Source of the DNA: Roseobacter denitrificans OCh 114
GTDB lineage: Bacteria > Pseudomonadota > Alphaproteobacteria > Rhodobacterales > Rhodobacteraceae
Assembly (NCBI RefSeq): GCF_000014045.1
Contig: NC_008209.1
Location: 2,875,001-2,939,000 of the forward strand
Reading direction: 5' to 3'
DNA: 64,000 bases
The position numbers were made by a program, and so were the translations under genes. This document shows, piece after piece, positions 46,349 through 55,727 of this stretch. Positions within the stretch are counted from its first letter, which is position 1. Every line of letters starts with the position of its first letter. Under the pieces are notes generated by a model that made no database searches, was not told the DNA's origin, and saw only the letters and a list, made by a program, of their open reading frames with translations.

Positions 46349-46994
46349 GTCTGTAAATATCTATGCGCGCCAGCTTAACGGGCAGAAGCGCGATACAGCA
46401 AATCATTTATTGCCGTTGTTTAGCCCGTTTCGCAGCTAAATCACCGAGTCGTAAAACCAGCCCGCCTTGGCGCTGTTTCCCTGCTATTGAAAATTGAAAG
46501 GTCCGGGTGCCGCATCGCGGCTGCCTGACAGGCTTCTGGCTGCCCCCTTCAAAAATCGCAGGCCGAATGCACGCCGGCAGCAAAAGACGATGCCCCTGAC
46601 AAGACGCCGGCATGCCAGCTCTGCGCCGGGCAAGCATTCAGAACGTCAGCGCGAAAACAATTCCGCCAAAGCGTGATGCGAGAAAACTCAACCACACACT
46701 GATGCCTGCAATCCAAGATTTAATGCGTCAAGGCGTCATGCGAATAACTTCGATCACATAACTCTGCCTGAGAGACTGCAACGCGCTACGTGATGTTTCG
46801 GGTAATTCGTCAGTCGCACTACAGCGTTCCAAGTTACTCATGCAGCGCTTGCTCGCCATTTCAATCTGAGGTTGAACGCGACAGGTGACATCCGATGCTT
46901 CTCGTGTTTCGCGATACGGCATGCGTCCACGATGCGCGTTCGCAGCGATTGTGTTGCAGACCCGCCGCGTTGTGGGAGCCTGCAACGAAGTTTT
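46349..46994. other. Gene-free interval between ABC-like and Cache-like genes
   Basis: This 646-bp interval shows no convincing gene; short reading frames present have odd composition and overlap a repeat. It holds one copy of the dispersed repeat with a partial tandem copy (46670-46818) and should contain the promoter of the leftward ABC-like gene. An acquired or decayed segment is possible. Confidence 0.55.
46670..46818 (+). repeat. Dispersed intergenic repeat, copy D (with partial tandem unit)
   Basis: A first, shortened unit (GCGTGATGCGAGAAAACTC through CAATCCAAGATTTAATGCG) is followed by a fuller one (GCGTCATGCGAATAACTTCG, ATCACATAACTCTGCCTGAG, GCAACGCGCTACGTGATGTT, TCGGGTAATTCGTCAG). 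Copy A also shows a truncated unit before a full one. Confidence 0.75.
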
Positions 46995-47567
46995 TTAGAA
47001 AAAGGCTTCCGCGTTCAGGCCAATCGTCATGGCACCAACGGCTTCGCCGGTCGCCGGATCGGAAATCGTCACGGAGATCTGGCCTTGATAGCTTTGTGTG
47101 CTCTCGTCAAATTCAATCGCATCCACAAAGACTGCGCCGGACCCGACGCCATATGTCTCGGTGAACTTTGCCTCATCACCCTGCCAGTAATCAGAAGTGA
47201 TATCACTCGCGGCGACGTTCAGGCCCAAAGCATCCATGACGAATATTTCGGTGATGCGGCCGCCCGACGCTGCAACCTGCTCCCCAAGAAAGGCGGAGAG
47301 ATCACGGCCCATGACACTGCTGATCAGGGGCTGGTCTGCTTGCCCGACCTCAGCGCGCCAGGCGGTGTCCCATTCGATGATCTGCGCTTCTGAACTGCCA
47401 GCTGTTTCGGCATTCTGAGATTGGATTGCGCTGATGACCTGCGCGGATTGTGCCCAGCTCATGATATCAGCCTCTACAAAGGCGCGCATGGCGGGCGGTG
47501 CGTCAACTGCGTGAGCAAGACTGGCTGCGACAACCATGGGGGCGGACAGCAAAATGGTACGAAACAT
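46995..47567 (-). CDS. Secreted Cache-domain-like protein of unknown function
   Basis: The 190-residue protein has a signal peptide (about 1-20, MFRTILLSAPMVVAASLAHA) and then a single domain. Its text FVMDALGLNVAASDITSDYW and the C-terminal TISDPATGEAVGAMTIGLNA are typical of Cache/PDC sensory domains, but there is no membrane helix or signalling part. It may bind a small ligand in the periplasm. It has no operon partner: rlmE ends about 90 bp away and is on the same strand upstream. Confidence 0.7.
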   Translation of the reverse strand: MFRTILLSAPMVVAASLAHAVDAPPAMRAFVEADIMSWAQSAQVISAIQSQNAETAGSSEAQIIEWDTAWRAEVGQADQPLISSVMGRDLSAFLGEQVAASGGRITEIFVMDALGLNVAASDITSDYWQGDEAKFTETYGVGSGAVFVDAIEFDESTQSYQGQISVTISDPATGEAVGAMTIGLNAEAFF

Positions 47568-47660
47568 GTTCGGGTTCCCTCATTAAGATACGACCGGCCG
47601 AAATGGCACGGCTTCTGGCACATGCTAAGCAGCTTGACTTTAATACGAGGTAAAAATTGC

Positions 47661-48383
47661 TCAGGCTTTAGCGCGAAAGCCAGTTGCGACGACAAATTTC
47701 TCCGAACTGTCCTGCCGGGAGGCCGGGGGTTTGATGTTGGCAACCTTTGCAAACCGTTGCTTCAGCAGCTTTTGCAACTCACCTTCCGCCCCACCTGCGA
47801 GCACTTTCGCGACAAAGGTGCCGCCCTCCTCCAGAACATCAAATGCAAAATATGCCGCCGCTTCGCATAGCGCTATGATGCGCAAATGGTCCGTCTGCTT
47901 GTGCCCCGAGCTTGACGCGGCCATATCGGACATCACCACATCGGCCTTGCCACCCAACCAGACGCGCACCTGTTCATCCGCGTCATCGGCCATGAAATCC
48001 AGCTGATAGAGCGTCGCGCCCGCGATCGGCTCCATCTCCTGCAGATCAACCCCCAGAACGCTGCCCTGCGCCTTGCTTGTCCGCTCTCCCAGCGCATTCA
48101 CGCGCTTGACCGCCACCTGACACCAGCCACCGGGCGCACAGCCCAGATCCACCACACGCGCACCCGGCACCAGAAACCGGAACCTGTCATCCAACTCCAG
48201 TATCTTATAGGCCGCCCGCCCGCGATACCCCTCACTGCGGGCGCGTTTTACATATGGGTCGTTCAACTGACGCTGAAGCCAGCGCGTTGAACTCAGCTTG
48301 CGCCCGCGCGCGGTCTTGACCTTGACCTTCAGATCACGCTGCCCGCGCCCCGATGTATTTTGACTGCCCGGTTTTTTCGCCAT
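47661..48383 (-). CDS. rlmE: 23S rRNA 2'-O-ribose methyltransferase RlmE (FtsJ)
   Basis: RlmE methylates U2552 of 23S rRNA. The 240-residue protein has a basic N-terminal extension ([20 protein letters not shown]), then the FtsJ fold with [20 protein letters not shown], the SAM-binding motif [15 protein letters not shown], and the acidic motif [10 protein letters not shown]. Lys in RAAYKILE and Lys near FVAKVLAGG complete the K-D-K-E set. Its ATG overlaps the stop of the Ppx/GppA gene by one base. Confidence 0.96.
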   Translation of the reverse strand: MAKKPGSQNTSGRGQRDLKVKVKTARGRKLSSTRWLQRQLNDPYVKRARSEGYRGRAAYKILELDDRFRFLVPGARVVDLGCAPGGWCQVAVKRVNALGERTSKAQGSVLGVDLQEMEPIAGATLYQLDFMADDADEQVRVWLGGKADVVMSDMAASSSGHKQTDHLRIIALCEAAAYFAFDVLEEGGTFVAKVLAGGAEGELQKLLKQRFAKVANIKPPASRQDSSEKFVVATGFRAKA

Positions 48384-49498
48384 CAGAACGCCCCGTCTTC
48401 CAACACACCCTGCGCACTCATCTGCGCATAAAGCAGCCCTTCGCGCAGGCCACGATCCGCCACCGACAACCGATCCGTTGGCCAGCAGCGCATCAAAGCC
48501 TGAAGGATCGCCGCCCCCGACATGATCAGCGCATGGCGATCCGCACCGATGCGCGGATCGGCACGCCGCCCGTCCGGCCCCAGCGCCAGATAGGATCGGA
48601 TGACACGGTCAATCTGATCCGTTGTCATATGCAGACCATCCACTTTCTTGCGGTCATAGCGTTTCAGCCCGAGGTGGCTCGCTGCAACGGTCGTCACCGT
48701 GCCCGAGGTGCCGACGATCTGGAATTTCTCCTGCGGCTGCGTGTCGTGATAGGGTGCGAAATCTGACAGGTTTTCCTCGAAAAACCAGCTCATCAGCGCA
48801 AAGCGCGCCGCATCATCATCCACATCACTGAATTGATCGCGCAGGGTCGCAACGCCCAAAGGCACAGAAATCCAGTCAACCACACGCGCTGCGGGCACAT
48901 CCCCCAGCCCACGGGCAAAGCCTGCATTGAGATGCATGATCGAGCGCGCCCGCTCGTTCTTGGGCACGTCCTTGAGGTCAATCCAGACCAGTTCCGTCGA
49001 CCCACCGCCAATATCCACCACCAGCAGGTTCTCGGTCGAGCGACTGACCAGCGGCGCACAGGAGATCACGGCCAGTTGCGCCTCTTCCTGCGCCTTGATG
49101 ATATCCAGCCGCAGCCCCGTTTCGCGCTGCACACGGCGGATGAATTCATCCGCGTTTTGCGCGCGGCGACAGGCTTCGGTCGCGACCAGACGCATGTACC
49201 GCACCTTGTTGCGCTTCAGTTTCTGCTGACACACGCGCAATGCCTGAATGGTGCGCGTCATGGATCCGCGCGACAACCGCCCGGTTTTCTCCAGACCGGC
49301 GCCCAGTTGCACCGATTTGGAAAAACTGTCGACCACATGAAAGCCGCTGCCTTCCGGCTGCGCAATCAGCATGCGGCAACTATTTGTACCCAGATCAAGG
49401 GCTGCGAAAAGCTCACTTGACCGGGGCGGAACTGGCGCGGGGCTCAGAGCCGTCTTACTTTTGAGCGCGCCCGCACCTTTGTGACGCTGTGGCGCCAT
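48383..49498 (-). CDS. Ppx/GppA family phosphatase
   Basis: The 371-residue protein has the ASKHA-fold signatures of exopolyphosphatase / pppGpp phosphatase: [18 protein letters not shown] near residue 32, [27 protein letters not shown], and the phosphate loop [16 protein letters not shown]. It could hydrolyse polyphosphate or guanosine pentaphosphate. It lacks the C-terminal HD-like domain of long Ppx enzymes. It is the first gene of a unit with rlmE. Confidence 0.9.
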   Translation of the reverse strand: MAPQRHKGAGALKSKTALSPAPVPPRSSELFAALDLGTNSCRMLIAQPEGSGFHVVDSFSKSVQLGAGLEKTGRLSRGSMTRTIQALRVCQQKLKRNKVRYMRLVATEACRRAQNADEFIRRVQRETGLRLDIIKAQEEAQLAVISCAPLVSRSTENLLVVDIGGGSTELVWIDLKDVPKNERARSIMHLNAGFARGLGDVPAARVVDWISVPLGVATLRDQFSDVDDDAARFALMSWFFEENLSDFAPYHDTQPQEKFQIVGTSGTVTTVAASHLGLKRYDRKKVDGLHMTTDQIDRVIRSYLALGPDGRRADPRIGADRHALIMSGAAILQALMRCWPTDRLSVADRGLREGLLYAQMSAQGVLEDGAF

Positions 49499-49771
49499 GG
49501 GTTGCGCCTTTCATTTCGAGTTGGGTTTACGCTAACGGCTGTGCGTCTGCTGCGCAAGCACGGGCGCGCGCTTTCATGTGGTTTTCGCGCCGAGCGTCGC
49601 CGAGAAGGTCGGATGTTTACCGTGGGGGCAGAGCAGCGCAGGAGCCTGTCATCGGTTGAATTGGCATTGATACCACCGCCCGCGTCGCGGACAGGGCCTA
49701 TTTTGTCGAAATTCACCCCTATCCGCGCAAACCGCCCCGTTAGACAGGGTGCACAACAGGTAGGAATCACG

Positions 49772-50068
49772 ATGCCCGAAGTCACGATTGTATATTGGCG
49801 CGACATCCCCGCTCAGGTGATTGTGGGAAAGGGACGTCGCGGGTCAAAACGACCGCTGCCAGAACGTTTCGAGCAGGCGATTGATCGTGCGGCCATGAAG
49901 GTTGGCGCGGGCGATACGGATGCCTATCTTGCACAGTGGCGCAAAGCTGCACCTGTGGAGATGCCGGGAACACCGGATGAAATCGCAGATGCAGAAGCTG
50001 CCCGACTAGATGCTGAATTTGACCGTGCGCGCCTCAAGGCGCTGATTGATAACGATGGTTGGGCCTGA
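49772..50068 (+). CDS. Small conserved protein of the 'virulence factor' domain family
   Basis: The 98-residue protein (start MPEVTIVYWRDIPAQVIVGK) matches from memory the small domain family called virulence factor, whose function is not known. It has a beta-strand start and a helical acidic second half (ADAEAARLDAEFDRARLKAL). The longer frame upstream to 49481 is antisense to the Ppx/GppA gene and unsupported. It is followed by a MetF-like reductase and a methyltetrahydrofolate methyltransferase; the recurring grouping points to a part in one-carbon chemistry. Confidence 0.72.
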   Translation: MPEVTIVYWRDIPAQVIVGKGRRGSKRPLPERFEQAIDRAAMKVGAGDTDAYLAQWRKAAPVEMPGTPDEIADAEAARLDAEFDRARLKALIDNDGWA

Positions 50069-50115
50069 GCCTGCCACGCCTGATAGACACACTCTTGTCC
50101 CGAAAGGAACGCCTC

Positions 50116-51042
50116 GTGGCCTTGTTGAATTTCAAGCGCAAAGTTGCGCCAGCCTCGCCTTCCGTCAATCCGGATGTCGAGGCGTTTTTGCAGGATTACT
50201 CGATCGAAGTCATGCCGCGCACCGCCGAGAAAGTGGATGATTTCCGCGCCCTGCTGCCCGAAGGCACCCGCGTATATATCGCCCATATCGAAGGAACGCC
50301 CATTGAGGAGATGGTCGCAACCGCGAAACGTCTGAATGACGACGGGTTCGCAGTAATGCCACATTTCCCGGCCCGCATCATCAGGGACCGCGCCACCCTC
50401 AAGGACTGGATTGCCCGGTATCAGGGCGAGGCGAATGTACATCAGGCGCTGCTGCTGGCAGGCGGTGTCGAGAAGCCGCTCGGGGACTTTGACAGCTCCA
50501 TGCAGTTGATGGAAACGGGTCTGTTTGATGAGGCCGGGTTCAAACGCCTGCATGTTGCGGGCCACCCCGAGGGCAACCGCGATATTGACACCGATGGGTC
50601 GATGAAAAACGTATCCGCCGCGCTGCGCTGGAAAAACGATTTTCAATCCCGCACGGATGCGCAGTTGGCCATCGCGACGCAATTTGCCTTTGACGCCAAA
50701 CCCATCATCGCATGGGCCGACACCATCGCCGCCGAAGGGATCACCCTGCCCGTTCACATTGGCATTGCCGGTCCGGCCAAGCTGCAAACGCTGATCAAGT
50801 TTGCGATTGCCTGCGGCGTTGGCCCCTCGCTGAAGGTGCTGCAGAAGCGCGCGATGGATGTCACAAAACTCTTGCTGCCTTATGAGCCGACGGATGTCGT
50901 TGCGCAATTGGCCGCCCACAAGGCCGCGAATCCTGACTTCAACATCACGAACGTTCATTTCTTTCCACTCGGCGGGATCAAGACGAACGCCAACTGGGCC
51001 ATCGAAAACGGCGGCTCCTCCGCAAAACCGGCAAACGCCTGA
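50116..51042 (+). CDS. Methylenetetrahydrofolate reductase-like protein
   Basis: The 308-residue protein has the MetF barrel pattern: YSIEVMPRTAEKVDDF at the start (canonical xxFEVxPP), AHIEGTPIEEM, MPHFPARIIRDRATL, LLLAGGVEKPLGDF (the GG loop binding flavin), and AGHPEGNRDIDTDG. It likely reduces methylene- to methyl-tetrahydrofolate, or the reverse, with flavin. The GTG at 50116 with AAGGA upstream is preferred over an earlier ATG at 50059, which would overlap the previous gene. The next gene starts 18 bp later. Confidence 0.88.
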   Translation: MALLNFKRKVAPASPSVNPDVEAFLQDYSIEVMPRTAEKVDDFRALLPEGTRVYIAHIEGTPIEEMVATAKRLNDDGFAVMPHFPARIIRDRATLKDWIARYQGEANVHQALLLAGGVEKPLGDFDSSMQLMETGLFDEAGFKRLHVAGHPEGNRDIDTDGSMKNVSAALRWKNDFQSRTDAQLAIATQFAFDAKPIIAWADTIAAEGITLPVHIGIAGPAKLQTLIKFAIACGVGPSLKVLQKRAMDVTKLLLPYEPTDVVAQLAAHKAANPDFNITNVHFFPLGGIKTNANWAIENGGSSAKPANA

Positions 51043-51060
51043 TCCAAGGACTTATTCCTG

Positions 51061-52143
51061 ATGACAAAGACCATCGTCGAATCAAAAACCAAGACTGCGA
51101 TCATCGGGTTCGATCAGCCCTTTTGCGTGATCGGGGAACGCATCAACCCGACAGGGCGCAAGAAACTCGCGCTTGAACTGGAAGCAGGCGACTTTTCCAC
51201 TGTCGAGGCCGATGCCATGGCGCAGGTCGCGGCCGGGGCGACGGTGCTGGACATCAATTCGGGCGCTGTCTTTTCCAACAAGATGGCCGAAGATACCCGC
51301 TATGCGGACAACAACTTTGTCGAACCGCCCTTGATGCGCGAGTTGGTCCTGCGCGTGCAGGCCATCGTTGATGTGCCGCTTTGCATCGACAGTTCCGTAC
51401 CCGGTGCGCTCGAATCAGGTCTCGAAGCGGCCGAGGGTCGCCCCTTGCTAAATTCGGTCACCGGCGAGGAAGAACGGCTGGAAGTGGTCTTGCCGCTGGT
51501 CAAGAAGTATAATGTGCCTGTCGTAGCTATTTCGAACGACGATACCGGCATTTCGGAGGATCCGGACGTACGATTTGCCGTCGCCAAAAAGATCGTCGAA
51601 CGTGCCGCTGATTTCGGCATCCCGGCGCATGACATCGTGGTTGACCCCCTCGTGATGCCAATCGGAGCGATGGCCACCGCAGGGCATCAGGTATTCACGC
51701 TGGTGCGTCGGCTGCGCGAGGAATTGGGTGTCAACACGACCTGCGGCGCATCCAACATCAGCTTTGGCTTGCCCAACCGTCACGGCATCAACAACGCGTT
51801 TTTGCCAATGGCGATGGGTGCTGGCATGACCTCTGCCATTATGAATCCCGTCGCCCTGCCCGTTTCCGCAGCCCGAATCGAAGCCAAGAAGATGGAACTG
51901 GCCGCGGCAGGTGTTGTGTTTCCCGAAGACATGGACCTTGAGACCTTTTGCCAACTGACCGGTTTGGGTTCGACCCGACCGCGGCCCGGAAAAGAGATGG
52001 AGGCCATCCGTGCGGCGAATTTCCTGACCAACAATGACCCGCACGGGGGCGCCTGGATCGCGTTTAACAAGGAAGCCCCCAAGCCGGGCCAGGAAGGTCG
52101 CGGACGTGCGGCGCGCACGGGTGGGCGGCGCCGTCGCGCGTGA
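51061..52143 (+). CDS. Methyltetrahydrofolate:corrinoid methyltransferase
   Basis: The 360-residue protein is a pterin-binding TIM-barrel methyltransferase related to the MeTr and MetH folate domains. Folate-binding blocks are FCVIGERINPTGRKKLA, ATVLDINSGAV, VPLCIDSSVPGAL, and LLNSVTGEEERLEVV; NTTCGASNISFGLPNR follows. It would move a methyl group between methyl-tetrahydrofolate and a corrinoid protein. The basic Arg/Gly tail (GRGRAARTGGRRRRA) is unusual. No corrinoid protein gene is nearby. It forms an operon with the MetF-like gene and the small protein. A terminator follows. Confidence 0.9.
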   Translation: MTKTIVESKTKTAIIGFDQPFCVIGERINPTGRKKLALELEAGDFSTVEADAMAQVAAGATVLDINSGAVFSNKMAEDTRYADNNFVEPPLMRELVLRVQAIVDVPLCIDSSVPGALESGLEAAEGRPLLNSVTGEEERLEVVLPLVKKYNVPVVAISNDDTGISEDPDVRFAVAKKIVERAADFGIPAHDIVVDPLVMPIGAMATAGHQVFTLVRRLREELGVNTTCGASNISFGLPNRHGINNAFLPMAMGAGMTSAIMNPVALPVSAARIEAKKMELAAAGVVFPEDMDLETFCQLTGLGSTRPRPGKEMEAIRAANFLTNNDPHGGAWIAFNKEAPKPGQEGRGRAARTGGRRRRA

Positions 52144-52169
52144 TTGGCTTTTTGAGCAGACAATTCTGG

Positions 52170-52203
52170 AACCCCCGTCGATGACATCGCCGGGGGTTTT
52201 TTT
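52170..52203 (+). terminator. Rho-independent terminator after the folate methyltransferase gene
   Basis: Arms AACCCCCG/CGGGGGTT with an inner CGAT/ATCG stem are followed by seven T. It starts 27 bp after the methyltransferase stop and separates it from the chemotaxis operon. Confidence 0.95.
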
Positions 52204-52381
52204 GTTTAAAAACAAAGATCTGTCATGTCCGGCGAACCAATTTCGCTTATTTCACACCTAAAATTCCCGCTAGTAACGCCGTTTTAACGGACTGGCCTCT
52301 AAAACGAAGGACATATCAGAAATGCGCTAATTTGGAGACCGGTATGTACATGTCGAAAACCAGCACGATTGCGGGGATAGA

Positions 52382-52657
52382 ATGAGCGAACCAATTGTTT
52401 TAGGTCCCAAATTGGATCTGGCCGCAGCATCCGGTCTGACCGCAACCCTACGCGATTGCAAGGACAAGGAGGTCGTCCTCGACCTCACCGAGGTTAAGCA
52501 CTTTGGGGCTCTATGCATGCAGGCGATGATATCCGCCGCCGTGACTGCGCAATCTGAAGATCGCAAAATTACCATCACCAACGCGTCAGATCGGGTGCTC
52601 GATCAGATGCGCGTGATGGGTATGACACCAGAATCCATCACAAGGGGGCGTCCATGA
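52382..52657 (+). CDS. STAS-domain protein of the chemotaxis operon
   Basis: The 91-residue protein is a single STAS domain (anti-sigma factor antagonist fold), with LGPKLDLAAASGLTATL and EVVLDLTEVKHFGALCMQAM. The usual phospho-acceptor Ser is replaced at the expected place by a Cys/Ala-rich motif FGALCMQ, so phosphorylation is doubtful. STAS genes at the head of che operons are known in Rhodobacterales and rhizobia but not well characterised. Its stop overlaps cheY by 4 bp. Confidence 0.85.
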   Translation: MSEPIVLGPKLDLAAASGLTATLRDCKDKEVVLDLTEVKHFGALCMQAMISAAVTAQSEDRKITITNASDRVLDQMRVMGMTPESITRGRP

Positions 52658-53019
52658 CACTCGAAATTCTTGCCGTAGACGACAGTCGCACGATGCGTGA
52701 CATGATCCGTTTGGCCCTCGTACCCGCGGGCTTCACTGTCCATACCGCTGACGACGGCATCCACGGCATTGAGGTGCTCGAAGGGCTTGAGCCCGATGCG
52801 ATTATCACCGACATCAACATGCCGCGCATGGACGGTTTCGGTTTCATTGACGCCGTACGCGAACAAGACAAACACCGCGCCACGCCCATCCTCGTGCTGA
52901 CGACTGAGGCTGCACCTGAGCTGAAGGCGCGCGCGCGCGGTGCTGGTGCCACCGGATGGATCGTGAAGCCGTTTGACCCCAACAAGCTGGTCAAAGCGCT
53001 CCAAATGGTTGCCGGGTAA
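52654..53019 (+). CDS. cheY: Chemotaxis response regulator
   Basis: A 121-residue stand-alone receiver domain. The acidic pair Asp9-Asp10 in AVDDSRTMR, phospho-acceptor Asp53 in IITDINMPRMDG, Thr in VLTTEAAPE and Lys in WIVKPFDP are all present. It likely carries the signal from CheA to the flagellar motor or acts as a phosphate sink. It overlaps the STAS gene and is 9 bp before cheA. Confidence 0.95.
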   Translation: MTLEILAVDDSRTMRDMIRLALVPAGFTVHTADDGIHGIEVLEGLEPDAIITDINMPRMDGFGFIDAVREQDKHRATPILVLTTEAAPELKARARGAGATGWIVKPFDPNKLVKALQMVAG

Positions 53020-53028
53020 GAGGCTGAA

Positions 53029-55272
53029 ATGACTGATTCAAATGATCCTATGGCGGAAATCCGAGCGTCTTTCTTCATTGAATGCGAAGAACTACTGGAA
53101 GCGCTGCAGGATGGTCTCGAAGCTCTCAATGACGGCGCGGGTGATCCTGAAACCATCAACGTTGTGTTCAGAGCGGTTCACTCCATCAAAGGCGGTGCCG
53201 GGGCATTTGGTCTGGAAGCGCTTGTCCGATTTGCGCATCGGTTCGAGACGGTGCTTGATGAAATCCGAGCTGGGCGCATGGTCGCGGATGCGAATGCGCT
53301 CAAATTGTTTTTTCAATGCTCGGATCATCTCTCTGATCTCGTGCGCATCAGCCGTGACGCCGGCACGCTTCCGGAGGATGAAACCTCCAAGCTCCTTGCA
53401 CTGTTGGATGAGTTGCTAGGCGAAAACGGCGCGATACCCGAAGAAGAGGAAGTCGAAGAGGAAATTGACTTTCAACCTGCCGCTTTATCGTTTGATCTCG
53501 ATTTGGGTGATGCCGATGAGGGGGATGCTCTCGACCTGTTGCCGCCGTTGACTTTTGATGAAGACGAAGGCCCAAGAAGCTCCAGATATGAGATTACATT
53601 TAAACCGGAGAATGAGCTTTACGAAACAGGAAACGAACCTTTTCAAATCCTGCGCGCACTGGATGAAATGGGTGAGTGTAAAGTTACGTGCAAAACGGAT
53701 CAGGTACCTGAACTGGCGAGCCTCGCCCCCGAAAATGCATATCTGTCATGGCACATTGAGCTTACAACGGATGTTGAAGAAGCTGAAATCTCGGCAGCAT
53801 TTGAATTTGTAGAGGGACTTTGTCTCTTGGACATCAAGAGTGTCGACGATGAAGACACGCAGGAAGAACAGAACGGCTCTGAAGACAGCACCGCCGACGC
53901 GGACCCGATCAGTGAATTGACCACACCGGCTGCCAAGGTGGAAGAAGTTTCGGAACCCGACCCCATTGCGGAACTCTCCAAACCAGCCCCAGAAGCAACA
54001 GAAAAGGTCGTGGCACCACAGAAAGCCGAACAGAAAACACCCACCCCGGCTGCACCGGCGAAATCAGTCGTTCGAGTGGATCTCGACAGAATTGAACGTT
54101 TGGTGAACCTTGTTGGCGAATTGGTAATCAATCAGGCGATGCTCTCGCAGAGCCTTGAAAGCTCGGGGTTATCTCCGCACTCAGACGCAATGAACGGGCT
54201 GGAAGAGTTTCAGCGACTGACCCGTGACATCCAGGACAGCGTGATGATGATCCGCGCGCAGCCGGTTAAATCCCTCTTTCAACGCATGTCGAGAATCGTT
54301 CGAGAGTCATCGGCCGCCGTTGATAAAGACGTCCGCCTTGTCACCAATGGCGAGGGAACCGAAGTCGATAAGACAGTTATCGAGCGTCTGGCCGATCCTC
54401 TTACGCATATGATCAGGAATGCAGTTGATCATGGCCTGGAGACAACAGACGCGAGGCTTGCGGCTGGCAAACCAGCCCAAGGCCAGGTTAAACTTACGGC
54501 TGCACACAGATCCGGACGGGTGGTGATAGAAGTTGCCGATGATGGGGCTGGCATTAACCGCCCAAAGGTTTTGCAAATTGCTATCGACAAAGGGTTGATC
54601 CCCAAAGACGCATCGTTGTCTGAAAGTGAAATTGACAACTTGCTGTTCCTGCCGGGGTTTTCGACGGCGTCAGTTGTGTCAGACCTTTCAGGTCGTGGCG
54701 TGGGGATGGACGTTGTACGAACCGCGATTCAAGCTCTGGGCGGCCGCATCACGATTTCGTCGACACCGGGTTCAGGCACTACTTTTTCAATATCTTTGCC
54801 ACTTACTCTGGCCGTCTTGGACGGAATGGTTGTTCAGGTTGCAGATGAGACCCTTGTCCTCCCCCTGAATGTGGTGATTGAAACGCTAACACTCAGTAAT
54901 GATGATGTTGAGATGGTCCGCCCCGGCGCAAACGTTGTCAGGGTAAGAAGTGGCTTTGTGCCTCTTTTCGATCTAGGCGAAGAACTGGGATACCGGGGCC
55001 CCATTGATGACTACGAAGGGTCAGTCGTCCTTTTGATCGCACATGAAGACGAAAGCCGCGCTGCTCTCATAATCGATAGCATACAGGACCAGAGACAAGT
55101 CGTCATCAAGGGTTTGGATGACAGCTTCTATCGCGCCCCTGGGATAGCCGCCGCTACTATTCTCGGAGATGGCCAGATCGCTCTGATTTTGGACACGTCA
55201 GACATTATCACAAACGCAATCGGCTCAAACATATCTGGGCATAGTTCTACTGTATCAGGAGCAACATCATGA
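53029..55272 (+). CDS. cheA: Chemotaxis histidine kinase CheA
   Basis: The 747-residue kinase has an N-terminal Hpt domain with phosphorylated His51 in AVHSIKGGAGAFGLEAL, an acidic linker, a second partially folded region (about 180-270), another low-complexity linker rich in Glu, Pro and Ala (about 280-345), the dimerisation domain from about 345, a HATPase with DPLTHMIRNAVDHGLE (N box), ADDGAGI and GRGVGMDVVRTA, and a C-terminal CheW-like domain. From about 53.5 kb the DNA is more AT-rich than its neighbours. The stop overlaps cheW (ATGA). Confidence 0.97.
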   Translation: MTDSNDPMAEIRASFFIECEELLEALQDGLEALNDGAGDPETINVVFRAVHSIKGGAGAFGLEALVRFAHRFETVLDEIRAGRMVADANALKLFFQCSDHLSDLVRISRDAGTLPEDETSKLLALLDELLGENGAIPEEEEVEEEIDFQPAALSFDLDLGDADEGDALDLLPPLTFDEDEGPRSSRYEITFKPENELYETGNEPFQILRALDEMGECKVTCKTDQVPELASLAPENAYLSWHIELTTDVEEAEISAAFEFVEGLCLLDIKSVDDEDTQEEQNGSEDSTADADPISELTTPAAKVEEVSEPDPIAELSKPAPEATEKVVAPQKAEQKTPTPAAPAKSVVRVDLDRIERLVNLVGELVINQAMLSQSLESSGLSPHSDAMNGLEEFQRLTRDIQDSVMMIRAQPVKSLFQRMSRIVRESSAAVDKDVRLVTNGEGTEVDKTVIERLADPLTHMIRNAVDHGLETTDARLAAGKPAQGQVKLTAAHRSGRVVIEVADDGAGINRPKVLQIAIDKGLIPKDASLSESEIDNLLFLPGFSTASVVSDLSGRGVGMDVVRTAIQALGGRITISSTPGSGTTFSISLPLTLAVLDGMVVQVADETLVLPLNVVIETLTLSNDDVEMVRPGANVVRVRSGFVPLFDLGEELGYRGPIDDYEGSVVLLIAHEDESRAALIIDSIQDQRQVVIKGLDDSFYRAPGIAAATILGDGQIALILDTSDIITNAIGSNISGHSSTVSGATS

Positions 55273-55727
55273 GTGAAAAAGATACGCCGGAGACTCTGGA
55301 ACTCCTGACGTTCCAGCTCGCAGACCAAGAATACTCCCTGGATATCATGTCTGTAAGAGAAATTCGCGGTTGGACCAGAACAACACCCTTACCTCATGCT
55401 CCCAGCTATATGAAGGGAGTGATAAACCTGCGTGGTACAGTACTACCTGTCATGGATTTAGCGCAACGATTGGGCCTAAGCCCGAGGGAGCACACTGATC
55501 GAAACGTCATTATCGTCGTGAACCACGAGGAAAGCATGACCGGACTGCTTGTTGACGCCGTTTCTGACATCATTGCGTTGACGGTTGATGACTTACAGCC
55601 TCCCCCGGAAATGCAACCGAGCGCGAGCCAAAATGTGGTCAGCGCGCTCACTTTGATAAACGAGAGAATGATACGTGTCTTGGACTTGTCCACAATCGTT
55701 TCAAAAGAACAAAGCAGTGCTGCATAA
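55269..55727 (+). CDS. cheW: Chemotaxis coupling protein
   Basis: CheW connects receptors to CheA. The 152-residue SH3-like protein has LTFQLADQEYSLDIMSVREI, RTTPLPHAPSYMKGVINLRG and LPVMDLAQRLGL. It overlaps cheA by 4 bases and the cheR start by 1 base, so all are coupled. No receptor gene is found in the window. Confidence 0.96.
   Translation: MSEKDTPETLELLTFQLADQEYSLDIMSVREIRGWTRTTPLPHAPSYMKGVINLRGTVLPVMDLAQRLGLSPREHTDRNVIIVVNHEESMTGLLVDAVSDIIALTVDDLQPPPEMQPSASQNVVSALTLINERMIRVLDLSTIVSKEQSSAA

Noticed and set aside
46407..46985. Two short minus-strand frames in the gap beside the Cache-like gene
   Set aside because: Low-complexity, Arg-rich translations without ribosome sites; one overlaps repeat copy D.
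49481..49771. N-terminal extension of the small 'virulence factor' protein
   Set aside because: It overlaps the promoter region and the divergent Ppx/GppA start and is rich in Arg; the ATG at 49772 begins the conserved sequence.
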